Of a stretch of DNA of 64,000 nucleotides, positions 12,410 through 24,022 are shown in pieces (the first letter of the stretch is position 1; each line of letters begins with the position of its first letter). Position numbers and translations under genes: made by a program. The DNA is from Hippasteria phrygiana (Eukaryota > Echinodermata > Asteroidea > Valvatida > Goniasteridae). Location of the stretch: the NCBI GenBank assembly GCA_037893225.1, contig JAZGUH010000357.1, forward strand, positions 248,001 through 312,000, written 5' to 3'. The notes below the pieces were generated by a model. The model saw only the letters and a program-made list of their open reading frames with translations, had not been told where the DNA came from and ran no database searches.

Positions 12410-12915
12410 GTAAGTACTCAAATAAGGCGATTTATAATACAGTGCGCCACGTACCAACCGGTTCACCTAGAGAGGTCATTTTTCAACTTCTTCCCACGTC
12501 ATTTATCTTTCTCTTGATTTTTCAGTTATTAAAGCAATATTCGAAAAGCATCAAGTTGAAAGCATCGAAAATGTCGGTAATTATTTAAACTATCAAGAAC
12601 AAATTTGCAACGACTTGAGTTTGTGCGTCCATAAAGGTTTTTCGTCCAGCGCAAAATGATGTATACGGTCGACCTTTCCCGTGATACTCTACGAGAATAT
12701 TGCCTCTCCGTTGTAACCTATTGGTGGCGCACTGAATTGTAAATTGCCTGAATTTAGAAATCGAATATCGGTACATTACGCCAACTTTGCGCCACATTTT
12801 TAAGCAATGAAGTGTTACTTCAAAATGACTGAGACTTAAATTTGAAAGTTAGCCTTCTTAGCGGTGGACATGTAGAGGGCGCTATTTGGTTAGGATAAAC
12901 CCTATAACATTCACC

Positions 12916-13211
12916 CACTGATCTCTATAAACTGGATTGGCTGTGAAGCTCCTCGATTGAAGCCACTGCGCGGCCATCTTGCTGTATTCAAAACAATGGC
13001 CGTTTTCCAAGCCCCTGGCTTCAGCTCCGTCTCCGAATTCAGCCCATTGCCAAACTGCATCCATCCATGCAGTTTGTGAATGGGCTGAAGTTAAAGCCTG
13101 GAGCTTGGAAAACGCCATTGTTTTGAATATAGCAAGATGGCCGCGTGGTGGCTTCAATTCACGCATGGGCAATCACGGCTGCGCTGCCAATGCATTGTAT
13201 AGAGATCAGTG
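12916..13211. mobile_element. Foldback hAT-type MITE with 8-bp target duplication
   Basis: The 296-bp unit begins CACTGATCTCTATA and ends TATAGAGATCAGTG. Its two halves are nearly complementary over most of their length. It is flanked by perfect direct repeats CATTCACC (12908-12915 and 13212-13219). An 8-bp duplication with CA...TG ends fits the hAT superfamily. It lies in the SLC1 intron and has no coding capacity. Confidence 0.85.
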
Positions 13212-13439
13212 CATTCACCACACCAAGAGCACGCCGAGTCCATCATATCTCAAGAAGGCCCGGGCTGTTCTTAAAACGTCGGATTTGACGTGCAAGAGCC
13301 AAATATAGTTTGGTACTTAGGGCACTTGTCAAACGTCTTTAAGCTCGGATGTATCGGGCACAAAAAACAACAAAGCAACAAAACAAAACACAATTTTAGA
13401 TAAGAATGGGAACATTTGCTCCGTACTCTGAAGGGATAT

Positions 13440-15240
13440 CTATTCTACTTCTTACTATCTGTTCTTGGCAAGCTGTTTAACATGTGCTTGTCTGAATCTG
13501 TGTTTCCTTCATCTTGGAAAGTGACATCCGTTGTCTCCGTCTTCATAAGGGTGCTGGTGAGCATTCTGACCGTCCTATTAGTCTTCTTCCCATAATTAGT
13601 AAGAGTTTTTAATGCTTTGTCAACCAACAGCTCCTTGGATACTTGGAGGACTTCGCCATTCTCGCTCGACTGGTGATCTGCTGTCCCTAATTACTGACCA
13701 TTTTAATAGGGCCCTAGATCGCAGGGTGAGGCACGTGTTGTAGCATTGGACATGTCAAAGGCCTTCGATAAAGTTTGGCATAATGGTCTGCTCCACAAGC
13801 TGAAATCATATGGTATGACCACTGATCTCTATACACTGGATTGGCAGCGCGGTAGTGATTGCCCATGGTGAATTGAAGCCACCGCGCGGCCATTTTGCTA
13901 TATTCAAAACAATGGCCGTTTTCCAAGCTCCAGGCTTTAACTCCGTCTCCAACTTAAGCCCATTCACAAACTGCATGCATGAATGCAGTTTGGCAATGGG
14001 CTGAATTCGGAAACGGAGCTGAAGCCAGGGCTTGGAAAACGGCCATTGTTTCGAATATAGCAAGATGGCCGCGCGTTAGCTTCATTCGCGGAGCTTTGCA
14101 GCCAATCCAGTTTATAGAGATCAGTGGGTATGACATGTAGAATGTTGTCTATTATCTCTGCTTTCCTTTCTAACTGCAAGCTGAAGGTTGTCCTTGAAGG
14201 ACAATCCTCCTCTACCTGCACAGTCAATTCAGGCCTTCCTCAGGGCTCGGTCCTTGGTCCTACTCTCTTTCTTGTATATATATATCTGCCCGATGCTGAC
14301 GACCCAACCCTCTACTGTGTTTTCCCTAACTCTTCTAATACTTCTCGCAGTGAAGTAGCCGACACTCTTAATAGGGACATAGAGAAGGTTTTTAAAAGGT
14401 GGGGAAACGATTGGCTGATAACTTTAAATGAAAAGTAAGCTCTTTTCTCTTTCTCGCTCCAGAGATGATACATTCCCTTCCATTCATATGGGTCCGTCGA
14501 CTCTGCCTGAGGTATCAGACTTACGCCTTCTTGGGCTGGAAATTTCCATTAATGCCAGCTGGGAGAAGTATATCTCAGGTATTGCTAAGAGTGCCTCTAT
14601 GCGAGTCGGTTGTCTCTATCGAGCCCAGACGTTTTTACATCCTGAGGCTATTCTGTACTTGTATAAGGCAACTGTATACGTCCCCTGATGGAATACTGTT
14701 TCCACATATGGGCTGGAGCCTCTGCCTGCCATTTATCTTTATTAGATCGGGTGCAGAAGCGAATCGTTAATTTGGTTGGTGAGTTGGGTTCGTCATTACA
14801 AATCCTTTCCCACCGTAGGACAGTACTAGCCACCCTCAGTCTGTTCTACAGATATTTCCATGGAAATTGTTCCATCAGTCTGTTTAACTTGGTCCTTCCT
14901 GTCAGGGTTTTTGAGCGTGTAACCAGGCTCAGTCTCTGCTTCCTCTCACCCATACACTCTAGCTGTGCCGAGATGTAGAACATACTCTAATAGCTTTTTT
15001 CCCACGTTCTGCCTATCTTTGGAACTCCCTGCCCAGTAGTTGTTTCCCTCCATCCTATGACCTGGCCTCTTTTAAGAGGAATAATAATTCCTTCCTTCAG
15101 CTTTCCTGATTTTTTCTTCTTCTTTGTAGCCCTTTGCCAAGAGTGGCGTTTTGGCCTTGCTTGGGGCGATATTCCATATAAAAAAGGGCCTTATTTAGGT
15201 CACCTTCTTCACGCCAACGTTATTCCAATGTCGACTCGGC
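13440..15240 (+). pseudogene. Decayed LINE reverse-transcriptase fragment (Jockey/CR1-like)
   Basis: Frames scattered over this stretch give ALDMSKAFDKVWHNGLLHKL (13746 on), GLPQGSVLGPTLFLVYI (after 14230) and DADDPTLYC, the order of palm motifs in non-LTR retrotransposon reverse transcriptases. Further on, frames resemble the thumb and C-terminal region (LHPEAILYLYKATVYVP, MEYCFHIWAG, then FFPRSAYLWNSLP). Frameshifts, stops and a deletion that fuses LVYI..LPD to ADD (the Tyr of YADD is lost) show it is dead. It lies in the SLC1 intron in sense orientation and is split by a MITE at 13820-14126. Exact ends are uncertain. Confidence 0.8.
13820..14126. mobile_element. Second copy of the foldback hAT-type MITE, nested in the LINE
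   Basis: Same family as 12916-13211: CACTGATCTCTATA at the left, TATAGAGATCAGTG at the right, self-complementary halves. Perfect 8-bp target duplication GGTATGAC at 13812-13819 and 14127-14134. Removing it joins LHKLKSYGM to the rest of the reverse-transcriptase text, so it inserted into an existing LINE. Confidence 0.88.
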
Positions 15241-15531
15241 ACTAACAGATCCCATTGTTAATTGTGATGTATACTGTGGAAAAAAATATTTCAGAAATTG
15301 ACGTCTTTAAAAATTATATTCAAAAATTTTTCAACCTCAAAATCTGCCAGTGCTTGCAAAAAAAATCATTTCACTGCTCTTAAAAGTTAAAACCTTGCAG
15401 TGTTGATACTTTCAGCCTTTGGTTTATAAAATTGAATGCCAAAGCAATGCGAGGAAGGAAAACGCCCCAGAATTCTCGTGAGCGCTATTTCACATTCCCA
15501 TCAAATAAAAGGAATACTAATTTCCTTGCAG

Positions 15532-15718
15532 TGATCGCATCCGCACCACCGTGAACGTAGCCGGGGATTCCTTCGGTGCAGGCATTGTCCATTACCGATC
15601 TCAGGCCCGGCTCGCTACCCTTGACTCCCTGGAGGGACAGGACAACGAGGACTTCCCCGTGCTTGACCCGGACACCGAGTACCTCCCCAAAGTCAAGGAA
15701 TTCAACACTAAACTGTAA
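15532..15718 (+). CDS. SLC1A: SLC1 transporter, last coding exon (acidic amino-acid type)
   Basis: Acceptor TTTCCTTGCAG ends at 15531; the first base completes the Leu codon split after 12409, and 61 codons run to TAA at 15716. It begins [19 protein letters not shown], the TM8 signature. In EAATs the arginine of DRxRT binds the side-chain carboxylate of glutamate/aspartate, while ASCT neutral transporters replace it; here it is kept, so glutamate/aspartate transport is the better call. The NVxGD asparagine and aspartate of the substrate/sodium sites are also present. The cytoplasmic tail is about 40 residues and acidic in the middle ([18 protein letters not shown]). A possible AATAAA lies at 16701, but the 3' end cannot be fixed. 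Confidence 0.92.
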
Positions 15719-18700
15719 AAACCTTTAAACTCGTGCATAAAAAGAAACTGTATGAGCAGCAGACGCACAAATTCAAGTACCGGTAGATAGAGATTCAAGT
15801 GTATAATCTAAAAATTGGGATAATTTCGTTGGTGTCTGTTGAAGATTTTATCGAAGATAATCGAAGAAATAGCCAACCTGCATGCAAGCATTATGCATGA
15901 GAGGTAATTCCAGAAGATACAAGTTGTCTCAAAATGCTGGGGTCTCAAAATCTCCAGGTTTAATTACCAGAAAAAATAACAAAGGTTGGCATTTTGTTTC
16001 ACTTGCACAGCATAATAGATATTAGCCGCGTACTTAAGATCAAATTTCAAAAATAATATCAGATCAATCGGTGTAGTTCCAAAGCATGGGGTAATACGGT
16101 GAACGGGATTTATTAACTATAGCAAACAAGTTTATTAATTCATGAGGCCGAGTAAAAAAAAAAAAACCTTTCACGTCCGGGTTTTAAAAAAAAGGAGGAA
16201 GAGGGGCTTTTTATTTTTTATTTATTTTCAAGATGGCCGTCATATAAAAAAATTCTGGCAACCGTTGGTGTTTCCCTGTTCAAAGATGCATTAAAAATAA
16301 GAGACATGTTGGACAAGAGAACTGAGCATATTTAAAGTGTTTTTTAGTATGTCTGTAGCACCATATCAGCAAAAAAATACCAACTTCCGACTCGCAAGTA
16401 TTTATTTTCCGTTTGACTGGTTGACATTTTTGTTTTTTTTATACATTTTTATAATTTTTCTGTGGTAAAAAAAACAAAAGAAAACCAGGCGGCCTCCAAA
16501 AAGGAAGCGGGCGGGGACGCGAAACATGTTTTTTTTTTCGCCTAACCTTAAAACAATATATACTTTTGCATATGGCTTCACTCACATAATTTCTAAATGT
16601 AAAAATCAGTACATCATAAAATAATTGAATATACTACTCCCAGCTCGATTACTATTTTTGGTGAATTTCGTTCATCATATAGGCCTACTCATCTGAACAA
16701 AATAAAAAATCACACTCTACAGTCTTAATTGCAGGTACATTCCACACTCTTAATACAAAAATCTCCCATGCAAAACCTAATGGAAATTGCGTAGGAGGTT
16801 TTTGTAAGGGCATCGATAACGGTTTGTAGTGGCTTTGGATATACGAACTATGTATATTGGCTTACATTTGTTAATATAGTATAATATAATATAGTCATGT
16901 CACTTGTTACTTTACTCAGAATATTGTTGACGAATCCATTAAAGTAGTATTTAACACTGATTTAAGATCTGAAGTAATTGACATAGTAACTGTTAAAGCC
17001 TTTTTTTTTTTAACGATTGACGTTTATATGAATCTTTTCCAATTTTTAGCAGAAGAATGGTTTCAAAAGCATAAGTTGCGAACCGTCAGTGGCAAAAACC
17101 TTTAACTACAAACCGGTTGTCAACAGTTTTGCTGGCTGATAGTTCTTCACTGACATTAGGCGGTCCCTCCTGTCGGCACTACATGATGAATCGTGAAGGA
17201 AATACAAGCGGAATTGCTTTGCACGTTGGAACGACTGCCGTGTGTCTAATCCCCGAACATTACAGTTTGATATCCGGAAATTTAAGGCAGCTCCGATTTC
17301 CGCTCTTGTTAGTTTTCTTTGTCGGTTATGAAAAAGATTAAAATGCAAGAAGACAGTGACCTTTGCTTATTTGCTTCATGCAGGCAAAACATGCAGGCAT
17401 GACGGGAACAAAATTCAAACCAAATGACTGTTCAGAGATCTGAAGCAGTGGCGTATCCAGGTTTTCGGTCCAGACGGGAATAAATACAATTGTATATTTT
17501 TCGAAAGATGACCCAATTTTTGCGGGCGCCTGGATGAAGCCATTCATTTTAAATTTGTTTCCGCCTGGAATAGTTAAAAGCGGGGGTGGGGGTTGGGATA
17601 CGTGGCACGGCTAGACTAGAAAAAAAATGTCCAGAAAGTTAATTCATTTGCCAAACTTTTACCAAAGTGGAGGATAAATACTTGTTAGACAAGAACGAAA
17701 TATGTTAAGTTTCAAAATGATGACGTCATTAAGCCGGAAGTTATTGCAAGGAGAATTTGGTAATGATGAATTTTTGCAGACGTTTTAACCACTTGACCAC
17801 CGAGCTTGCCGGGCGGGGTCGGCTGGCTGATTCGAATCCAATGTATAGCAGCGGGTACCGCGTAATCGAGTGTTGCATATTGAAAACCAAGCAAAATAAA
17901 TCACACCAGAAAACTCGATTTCGATTTGCCAGATCTAATCTATTTCAGTGATCTTAATTTCCAATATACATCAAAGCCAATCAAATAATCAAACTTCACA
18001 TTGCACATTAAATATTACACAAAAATTCAAAATTATATGAAATTATACAATCATAATTTAATAGGCTTGCCTGACAGCAGTATCTTGACGACCGTGACGA
18101 AGACGTCTTGGCGATGACGTCTTAATAACGACATTCTCATAACGAAATAGTTGTTGGCCCGCCGACGCAAAACAAAAGTCAAAACAAAAGTCTATTCATC
18201 GTAGACGAATATTCGGCCCCCTCCGAAAGTTTTCCAGTCGTCAACCGAATCAGTTAAAAAGCTACGAGGCCTATACGGCTACGAGGCCTATACGGCCACG
18301 GGGCAAAATCTGTGGCACCAGCTCCCCAACATGGGCTCCACGAAGGTTCGATGAAATCACTAATAGTGCGAACCACCAGTCCAGCCGGCAGAAACAGCAC
18401 GCTCAAAAGCGGGTAGACCACCAGCTTTTCATCGTCACGCAAACGAAAATGCTGCTGTCAGGCCACTTTTCACGGTTAAGTTAACCCTTATATATAGTAA
18501 ACAACAATAAGAGAAAAAATCTCTGGATCGTGCCACTTGGGCACGCATGTAATACCTAAAGCGTTACAGTGTGTAACAAAAAAAGGAAATACCATTCCAA
18601 AACCGTGACTATAGATCCTCAAGACATTTCTGTTTGAAGTTAAAGAGTTGTATAACACGTAAATGCAAAAACCGTAACATCGAGTTCCGCTCAAGTATAA

Positions 18701-19876
18701 GCCTGCATTTTTTTCACACGGGCCCTCGGAAACCGCTGAGCATACAGTGCTTCATACACCACGTTGGGAAAGGGCAAAAAGTCTCTTCTAAATGTGTAAG
18801 CATCCCCGACGCAAATTCTATCTTTACATTGACGACTCTTGTGAAATTGGAGGTAGGTATGTAACACGGTTAAAAATCGGCCATGACACAAAATGTTAAA
18901 CCGAGTTACGTCATCAGTGGCAAGATTAAAACCAAAATAACTGTCTCGCTCGTCGTCTTGCAGGTGTTGGACGAGTGGAAAAGATCAGGAATCAAACTTT
19001 TTTTTAGTACTACGTACAATACTATAATAACATTACATCGTGGTGTGCTCGGAAAAAGGCGTTTGGGGCCCAGTTTTTGTGTTCCCATTTCTAAATTAAG
19101 AATCGCAAAAGGCTGAATTTTTGTCAGATGAAATGTTTTAATATTTACAATAATGTGCATTTTTAAATAGAAATATTACTTAATTTTAAAGTTATTTACA
19201 TATTAATGCTAACGACCTTTTACCGGGATCTCCTTCTATCTTAAACATGCGCTTACGCGGCATGTGAAAAACAACCTTTTGCCAGGAACAAACTTTGAAC
19301 GCACTTGTACCATGTTTTGTTACATTGGTATTACACACTATTACGTCCTTTTACCGGGTAAAAAAAATGCAAAACCCCCTTTGAACCTTTACATTCTGTT
19401 AATTACGTCTTTCTGACGTAACCCCTTGAGACGAAATGTATATCAAATTAAAGATAATTCAATATGGTAGTCTATCGATTACCCGAAAAACCCGAATTTG
19501 ACATTTTGACCCATTTTCGTCCTTACGATCTTCTTCCGGGCACACGACATGTACCACGACCAGCTACAAGGCGGTCCAATGTAGCGGCAATTTTTTTTCT
19601 AGTCACTTGGGTGAAAGGAGCTAATAGGCCAACAGCCTTGAACAAATTATAACCCGTTTTCAGAAAAGCGGCTTCACTTTAACAAAACTGACTTAAAAAG
19701 CTCATGCTCTAAAGCGGCTACGCAATGCGTGGTCGATAGAGCTATAACCATTGGAGGTGAAGTTAATACATCAGATTATAGGTTATATTGGCCAGTGATT
19801 TAGGGTGATTGCTAGCTTGACAGTATATTTTTCGAGGATACGTTGCTAATAACAAGGAAGTGGTGACGGTACTGAT
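15719..19876. other. SLC1 3' flank and intergenic DNA, no convincing gene
   Basis: AT-rich, with A/T runs at 16150-16260 and 16430-16540. A phrase GTGGCGTATCCAGG (17450) recurs in similar form at 43568, so fragments of dispersed repeats are present. 18069 and 18451 hold the inverted words GCCTGACAGCAG and CTGCTGTCAGGC around a tandem 20-mer at 18262-18296, possibly another small element. No ORF here has splice signals or family resemblance that I can support. Confidence 0.5.
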
Positions 19877-20003
19877 ATGATTGTGGTCGGTAATGGTGCC
19901 GCAACACACGTATTTGACCAAACAAAATACGTCACCACAGCCGTTTTGGAGCTGCAGGCCCTTAAATATGACTTACACAGTGGAAACCAATACAATTGTC
20001 AAG
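19877..20003 (+). CDS. Upstream exon of a small Cys-containing protein (start unsure)
   Basis: An open frame ending LHSGNQYNCQ and a strong donor CAAG/GTAAGG after 20003 (phase 1). Joined to the exon at 20171 it gives NCQEYRIFK in one frame, so the pairing is supported by phase. The 5' limit is not determined: the ATG at 19877 is the first in frame, but an acceptor upstream is equally possible and no signal peptide is seen. Function unknown. Confidence 0.4.
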
Positions 20004-20170
20004 GTAAGGCAAGTTCATATTATTTATCAGAGTGCCGACCTGATGAGAGATATATCAACATTAAGAGCCAGGTGTGCTCAGTTCAAAACAATCCCTTAGG
20101 ACTTATTAATGTATACGATGACATAACATTTCAATGAGTGTTTGAAGCCTTAAACGTTTTTTGTTTTCAG

Positions 20171-20382
20171 AATATCGTATCTTCAAGACGGCCGAGATGT
20201 TCAGCCTTCAAGATGAATGGTCCTCGGCTGGAGGAAAGTGCGTCGAGAGCAGTGCCACCTTATGCTCACTCGTTAGTTTGGTGGATGCATATAACGCCGG
20301 CTTCCGCGATCGCACCTCGGCCTGGTGCCTAACGGCAAATAACCAAGCTAGATGGGTGCCTGGGAGTTGTGCACGCTGTTAA
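20171..20382 (+). CDS. Terminal exon, Cys-rich protein with weak Link-module resemblance
   Basis: Acceptor TTTGTTTTCAG ends at 20170; two bases complete a Glu codon split after 20003, then 69 codons to TAA at 20380. The text has Cys spacing and an alternation like a hyaluronan-binding Link module: C-x4-A-x-L then LVDAYNAGFRDRTSAWC then WVPGSCARC. The resemblance is my own impression and the glycines of a typical Link fold are partly missing, so no function is assigned. Transcription is toward the lectin gene on the other strand. Confidence 0.5.
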
Positions 20383-21730
20383 CTGCTTAGGCTTTCCGCG
20401 AGATTATCCCGAGGTCGGGATCATTCCGTTCGAAGTCAATGTCACGCTTGCTGCTGGCCAAAAGCATGCGAGTCGAACACGCCCTTGGTATGGTTATTAA
20501 TTGTCAATACCGCTGCGGATCATCGAGTTGATGCGCTAATGTGAAATTGTATCGATTCAACCTTTATCAGAAAATAATGACCATAGAGGTGTTGTGACCG
20601 CTGTAATGTAACGGGCCTCCCCATTGGCCAGGCCAGGCCATCCTCCGTCATTATCAAGATAAGACCTGGTCATCGCCAAGGCGCGGTTTTAAAACCATAA
20701 ATTGTGTAGGAGGTGCTCCTCCGAATTTCTAGGGTTCCTTCATAGCTCCACCGCAGCCTAATGCCTTGTAATATGTACCCCTGGCATACGAACCTTATGC
20801 ATGTCAACTCGTGCATGGGACATGCATGTGATTGATATTTTAGTAATACATTTTCATTAACCTCAGGCACTTCATGTGCCTCAAGTGATATTTACAAGCG
20901 TTATTGTTTAGAATACATCTAAACTTAGTTTTAGTTATTTTTACGCGCCTTAGAATATTACACGTTTTGTTTATTATTGTCGGTTATAGCGTTTTGTTTA
21001 TTTCCGTCATAGTGAATAGTAACGTAGGAACATTGCCATAAACCTGTGTACAAGCCTAGCCTCTGCACTAACGAGCTTAAATTCAATTCTAACTGAAGCT
21101 GCCCTAATCAAATTGTCAAGATAAAGGCTTTACACAGTTATGAATAATCATTTAAAGACAATTTAAAAGAATGTAAAATTATGCATATAGAAATAAATAT
21201 AACTTGTCACAGTAAGCTCAATGTCTCGCTAAGATTTATGACTGTCATGATTGTCTTATTCCGGTAGACAAAAAACTTACGTATAATAGTTAATTGAAAA
21301 GGACAACAAATATTTTTGAATGGCTAACAAAATGTCCATGAAACTTGAGCAAGATAATGTCTGAACTTCATTGCATCTCATCAATATAAGTATTTTATGC
21401 TGTTGTCAGATGAATATCCGACTCCCGTGAAATTTAGGCTTCTCTTCCCTATTAATGGTTAAACCCTTTCACGTGACCGGAAACTCTCCCAATGATCGAT
21501 ATTATGTGTAATACTACCGTATTTCATGGTGACCAAATTTCACGCTACACCGTCCTCCAGAAAATGGAAAATTTTCAAGTAAAACTACATTTTTGACATT
21601 TTGACAAATTTTACAACAAAAAGGCTAAAATTATAGAAATTAAAGAAACTAATCAAGCGATCTGCATCAATCATTTTCATCAATCTATAAATCAATGAAT
21701 CGTTCAAACCAGCTATGTATAGATCAATCA
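20383..21730. other. Intergenic part of unit A
   Basis: No gene. It holds a hairpin AGGCAC-TTCAT-GTGCCT (about 20864-20880) that recurs in units B (35122) and C (60800). The last 100 bases before the microsatellite contain loose ATCAAT repeats, also found in B and C. Confidence 0.6.
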
Positions 21731-22143
21731 CCGACCGACCGACCGACCGACCGACCGACCGACCGACCGACCGACCGACCGACCGACCGACCGACCGACC
21801 GACCGACCGACCGACCGACCGACCGACCGACCGACCGACCGACCGACCGACCGACCGACCGACCGACCGACCGACCGACCGACCGACCGACCGACCGACC
21901 GACCGACCGACCGACCGACCGACCGACCGACCGACCGACCGACCGACCGACCGACCGACCGACCGACCGACCGACCGACCGACCGACCGACCGACCGACC
22001 GACCGACCGACCGACCGACCGACCGACCGACCGACCGACCGACCGACCGACCGACCGACCGACCGACCGACCGACCGACCGACCGACCGACCGACCGACC
22101 GACCGACCGACCGACCGACCGACCGACCGACCGACCGACCGAC
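21731..22143. repeat. (GACC)n microsatellite, about 103 units, pure
   Basis: 413 bp of uninterrupted tetranucleotide. It abuts the stop codon of lectin gene A, so on the sense (minus) strand the 3' UTR starts with TCGG repeats directly after TAG. Units B and C have only three GACC units at the same place (36053-36064 and 61729-61740). The repeat ORFs on both strands are artefacts of the 4-base period. Confidence 0.97.
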
Positions 22144-23978
22144 TAGTCAGTGACGACATAGACTGAGGAGTCGTTGCTTGGGGTCGTGTCTATGGTTGTC
22201 GAGTTGAGATTGTAGAGACGACACTGGCTGCTTCCCGGAGCGAAATTGAAGGAGGAGCAGTCGCCATGATTCATGCAGTAGAGGGCGCACTGAACCAGGC
22301 TTCCGGTCATCTCGGTTGACAGTGGGTCGGGGTTTGCAATCAGACTTTGCTGGTACACACTTTTGAAGTATGCCGCATTGGGGTCAAATCCTGCATCAAA
22401 ATAAAATAAGACGGGGAAGCCATTAAGAAGCACGTTTAGAAGCACACAGATGTACCGTCAGTAAATCATACTTTATGCGAATTGGGAAAGAGCGAATTTG
22501 AATCGAATATGACGTCATGGTAGCCATGTTGTGGGACGCACGCACGCGAACAAAAATACATGCCGATATTATATCATGCCTGTCCATGTGCCCGTTGCTG
22601 TGACGTGGGTATTCGATAACGGTGAAGGTTACAATGAAACACCAACTGATGACGTCATAACATTCGCTATGAATCGGCCTTATATAAGGCCGAGCTGTAA
22701 CACAGTCAAAAAACGGACTGAAAAAGCACTAAAGAAAATCGACTTAGAACACATGGACAGTTGCCTACCGTGACAAATCTTCATGGCGTACTCCTCAACC
22801 TCGACCTCGGCAAGCTGCAGGATTGGATTGGAGACGTCAGGGTGTGAGATGTTGATGTCTACGCTCACATATCTGGCTAACCGGGGCTTGTCACACAGGA
22901 AATCGTTCACCGCACCCTGCTGACCAGACTGCGCCAGCGTGGCTGGTAGACCGCACGGCTGGTTGTCGGCGTAGTTTGAGCTCAGGCCCGCTCGAATCAC
23001 CGCTGCAGCAAAACGATTATCGCCTTCAAAGTGAACAGAAACACGTTCATCATGCACGTTTTAGCTGTCTGGATAAGTAACAGAATTTAAGTTTCAAAAT
23101 TGGGATTAGGAAAGGGATGCTCCTACAGTATTAGTGTATCAGTCTTCGCGCGTATCATAATAAAACAATGTATTTTAGGAAGACCAAAATAGTGCGCATG
23201 CAGTGTAGCAAGTACTTTCTCCTTCAAAATAGTTTTCTTCCACTACGGTAATCGTTAGTAGGTGGAAATCCATTAAGTTAAAATATTCAGTAAGAGCAAA
23301 GACACTGGCAGCCTTAACAAACAAAAAAACATAAAAAGAACACAACAAGCCTACGCAATTATGTATCATTGAAACGAACTGTTACCAGTACAGCAATTTC
23401 TTCTGAGCGAGATGATGATGTTTCCCAGACAGTGCTGATTTTCTAAGTCCAGTTTCCACCAGGGATGAGGATCTCTGTTGTTTGGAGCTAAAAAGAGGGA
23501 ATGGGAAAACAGACTGTGTATCTGAACGGAACACATTACCTTGGGTGCGTCCTCAAATTGCTATTGTGATTGAAAAGATCATTAAATAAATTACTTGTTC
23601 AGGAAACAATATTGCCTAAATGTTACTGTTCAATAATGCCATGATGCGTTGTCGTTACCCAATGTTTGGGTTTGGTTTCTACAAACAAAAGATCAGTTGA
23701 AAGCAAAATGTGCGGTTGTTATCTTAAAAAAAAAAAAAAATTCAATTTTTATTTAAGGTACACATTGTCTTGGAAGCGCCCATCTGGGCTACACAAATCG
23801 ATTGAAAATAACTGACGAAAATTAATTCGGGGACTGGTGCTGGTGCTGCTTCTGCCCCTGCTGCTGCTGCTATTGGTACTGCTGCTGTTATTGCTGTTGC
23901 TGTTGCTGTTGCTGTTGCTTCTGCTGCTGCCATTGCTATTTAATAATGTTGTTGATGCTGGTAGTGTTGGTGGTGGTA

Positions 23979-24022
<44 letters not shown>

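Noticed and set aside
17757..17894. Possible tRNA-like SINE head around 17780-17850
   Set aside because: A- and B-box-like words are in the wrong order for one promoter; at best a truncated fragment.
18254..18442. Minus-strand ORF with a hydrophobic stretch, VVYPLLSVLFLPAGLVV
   Set aside because: Looked like a membrane segment, perhaps SLC1, but does not match family motifs and overlaps a tandem 20-mer between inverted repeats.
21695..22159. Long PTDR and SVGR repeat ORFs on both strands
   Set aside because: Artefacts of a stop-free tetranucleotide; they overlap the stop codon and 3' UTR of the lectin gene.
23024..23057. Extending lectin exon 4 upstream to MHDERVS..HFEG (also in B and C)
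   Set aside because: An in-frame TAA sits between the only acceptor and this text; the variable codon falls in a pyrimidine tract, so it is intron.
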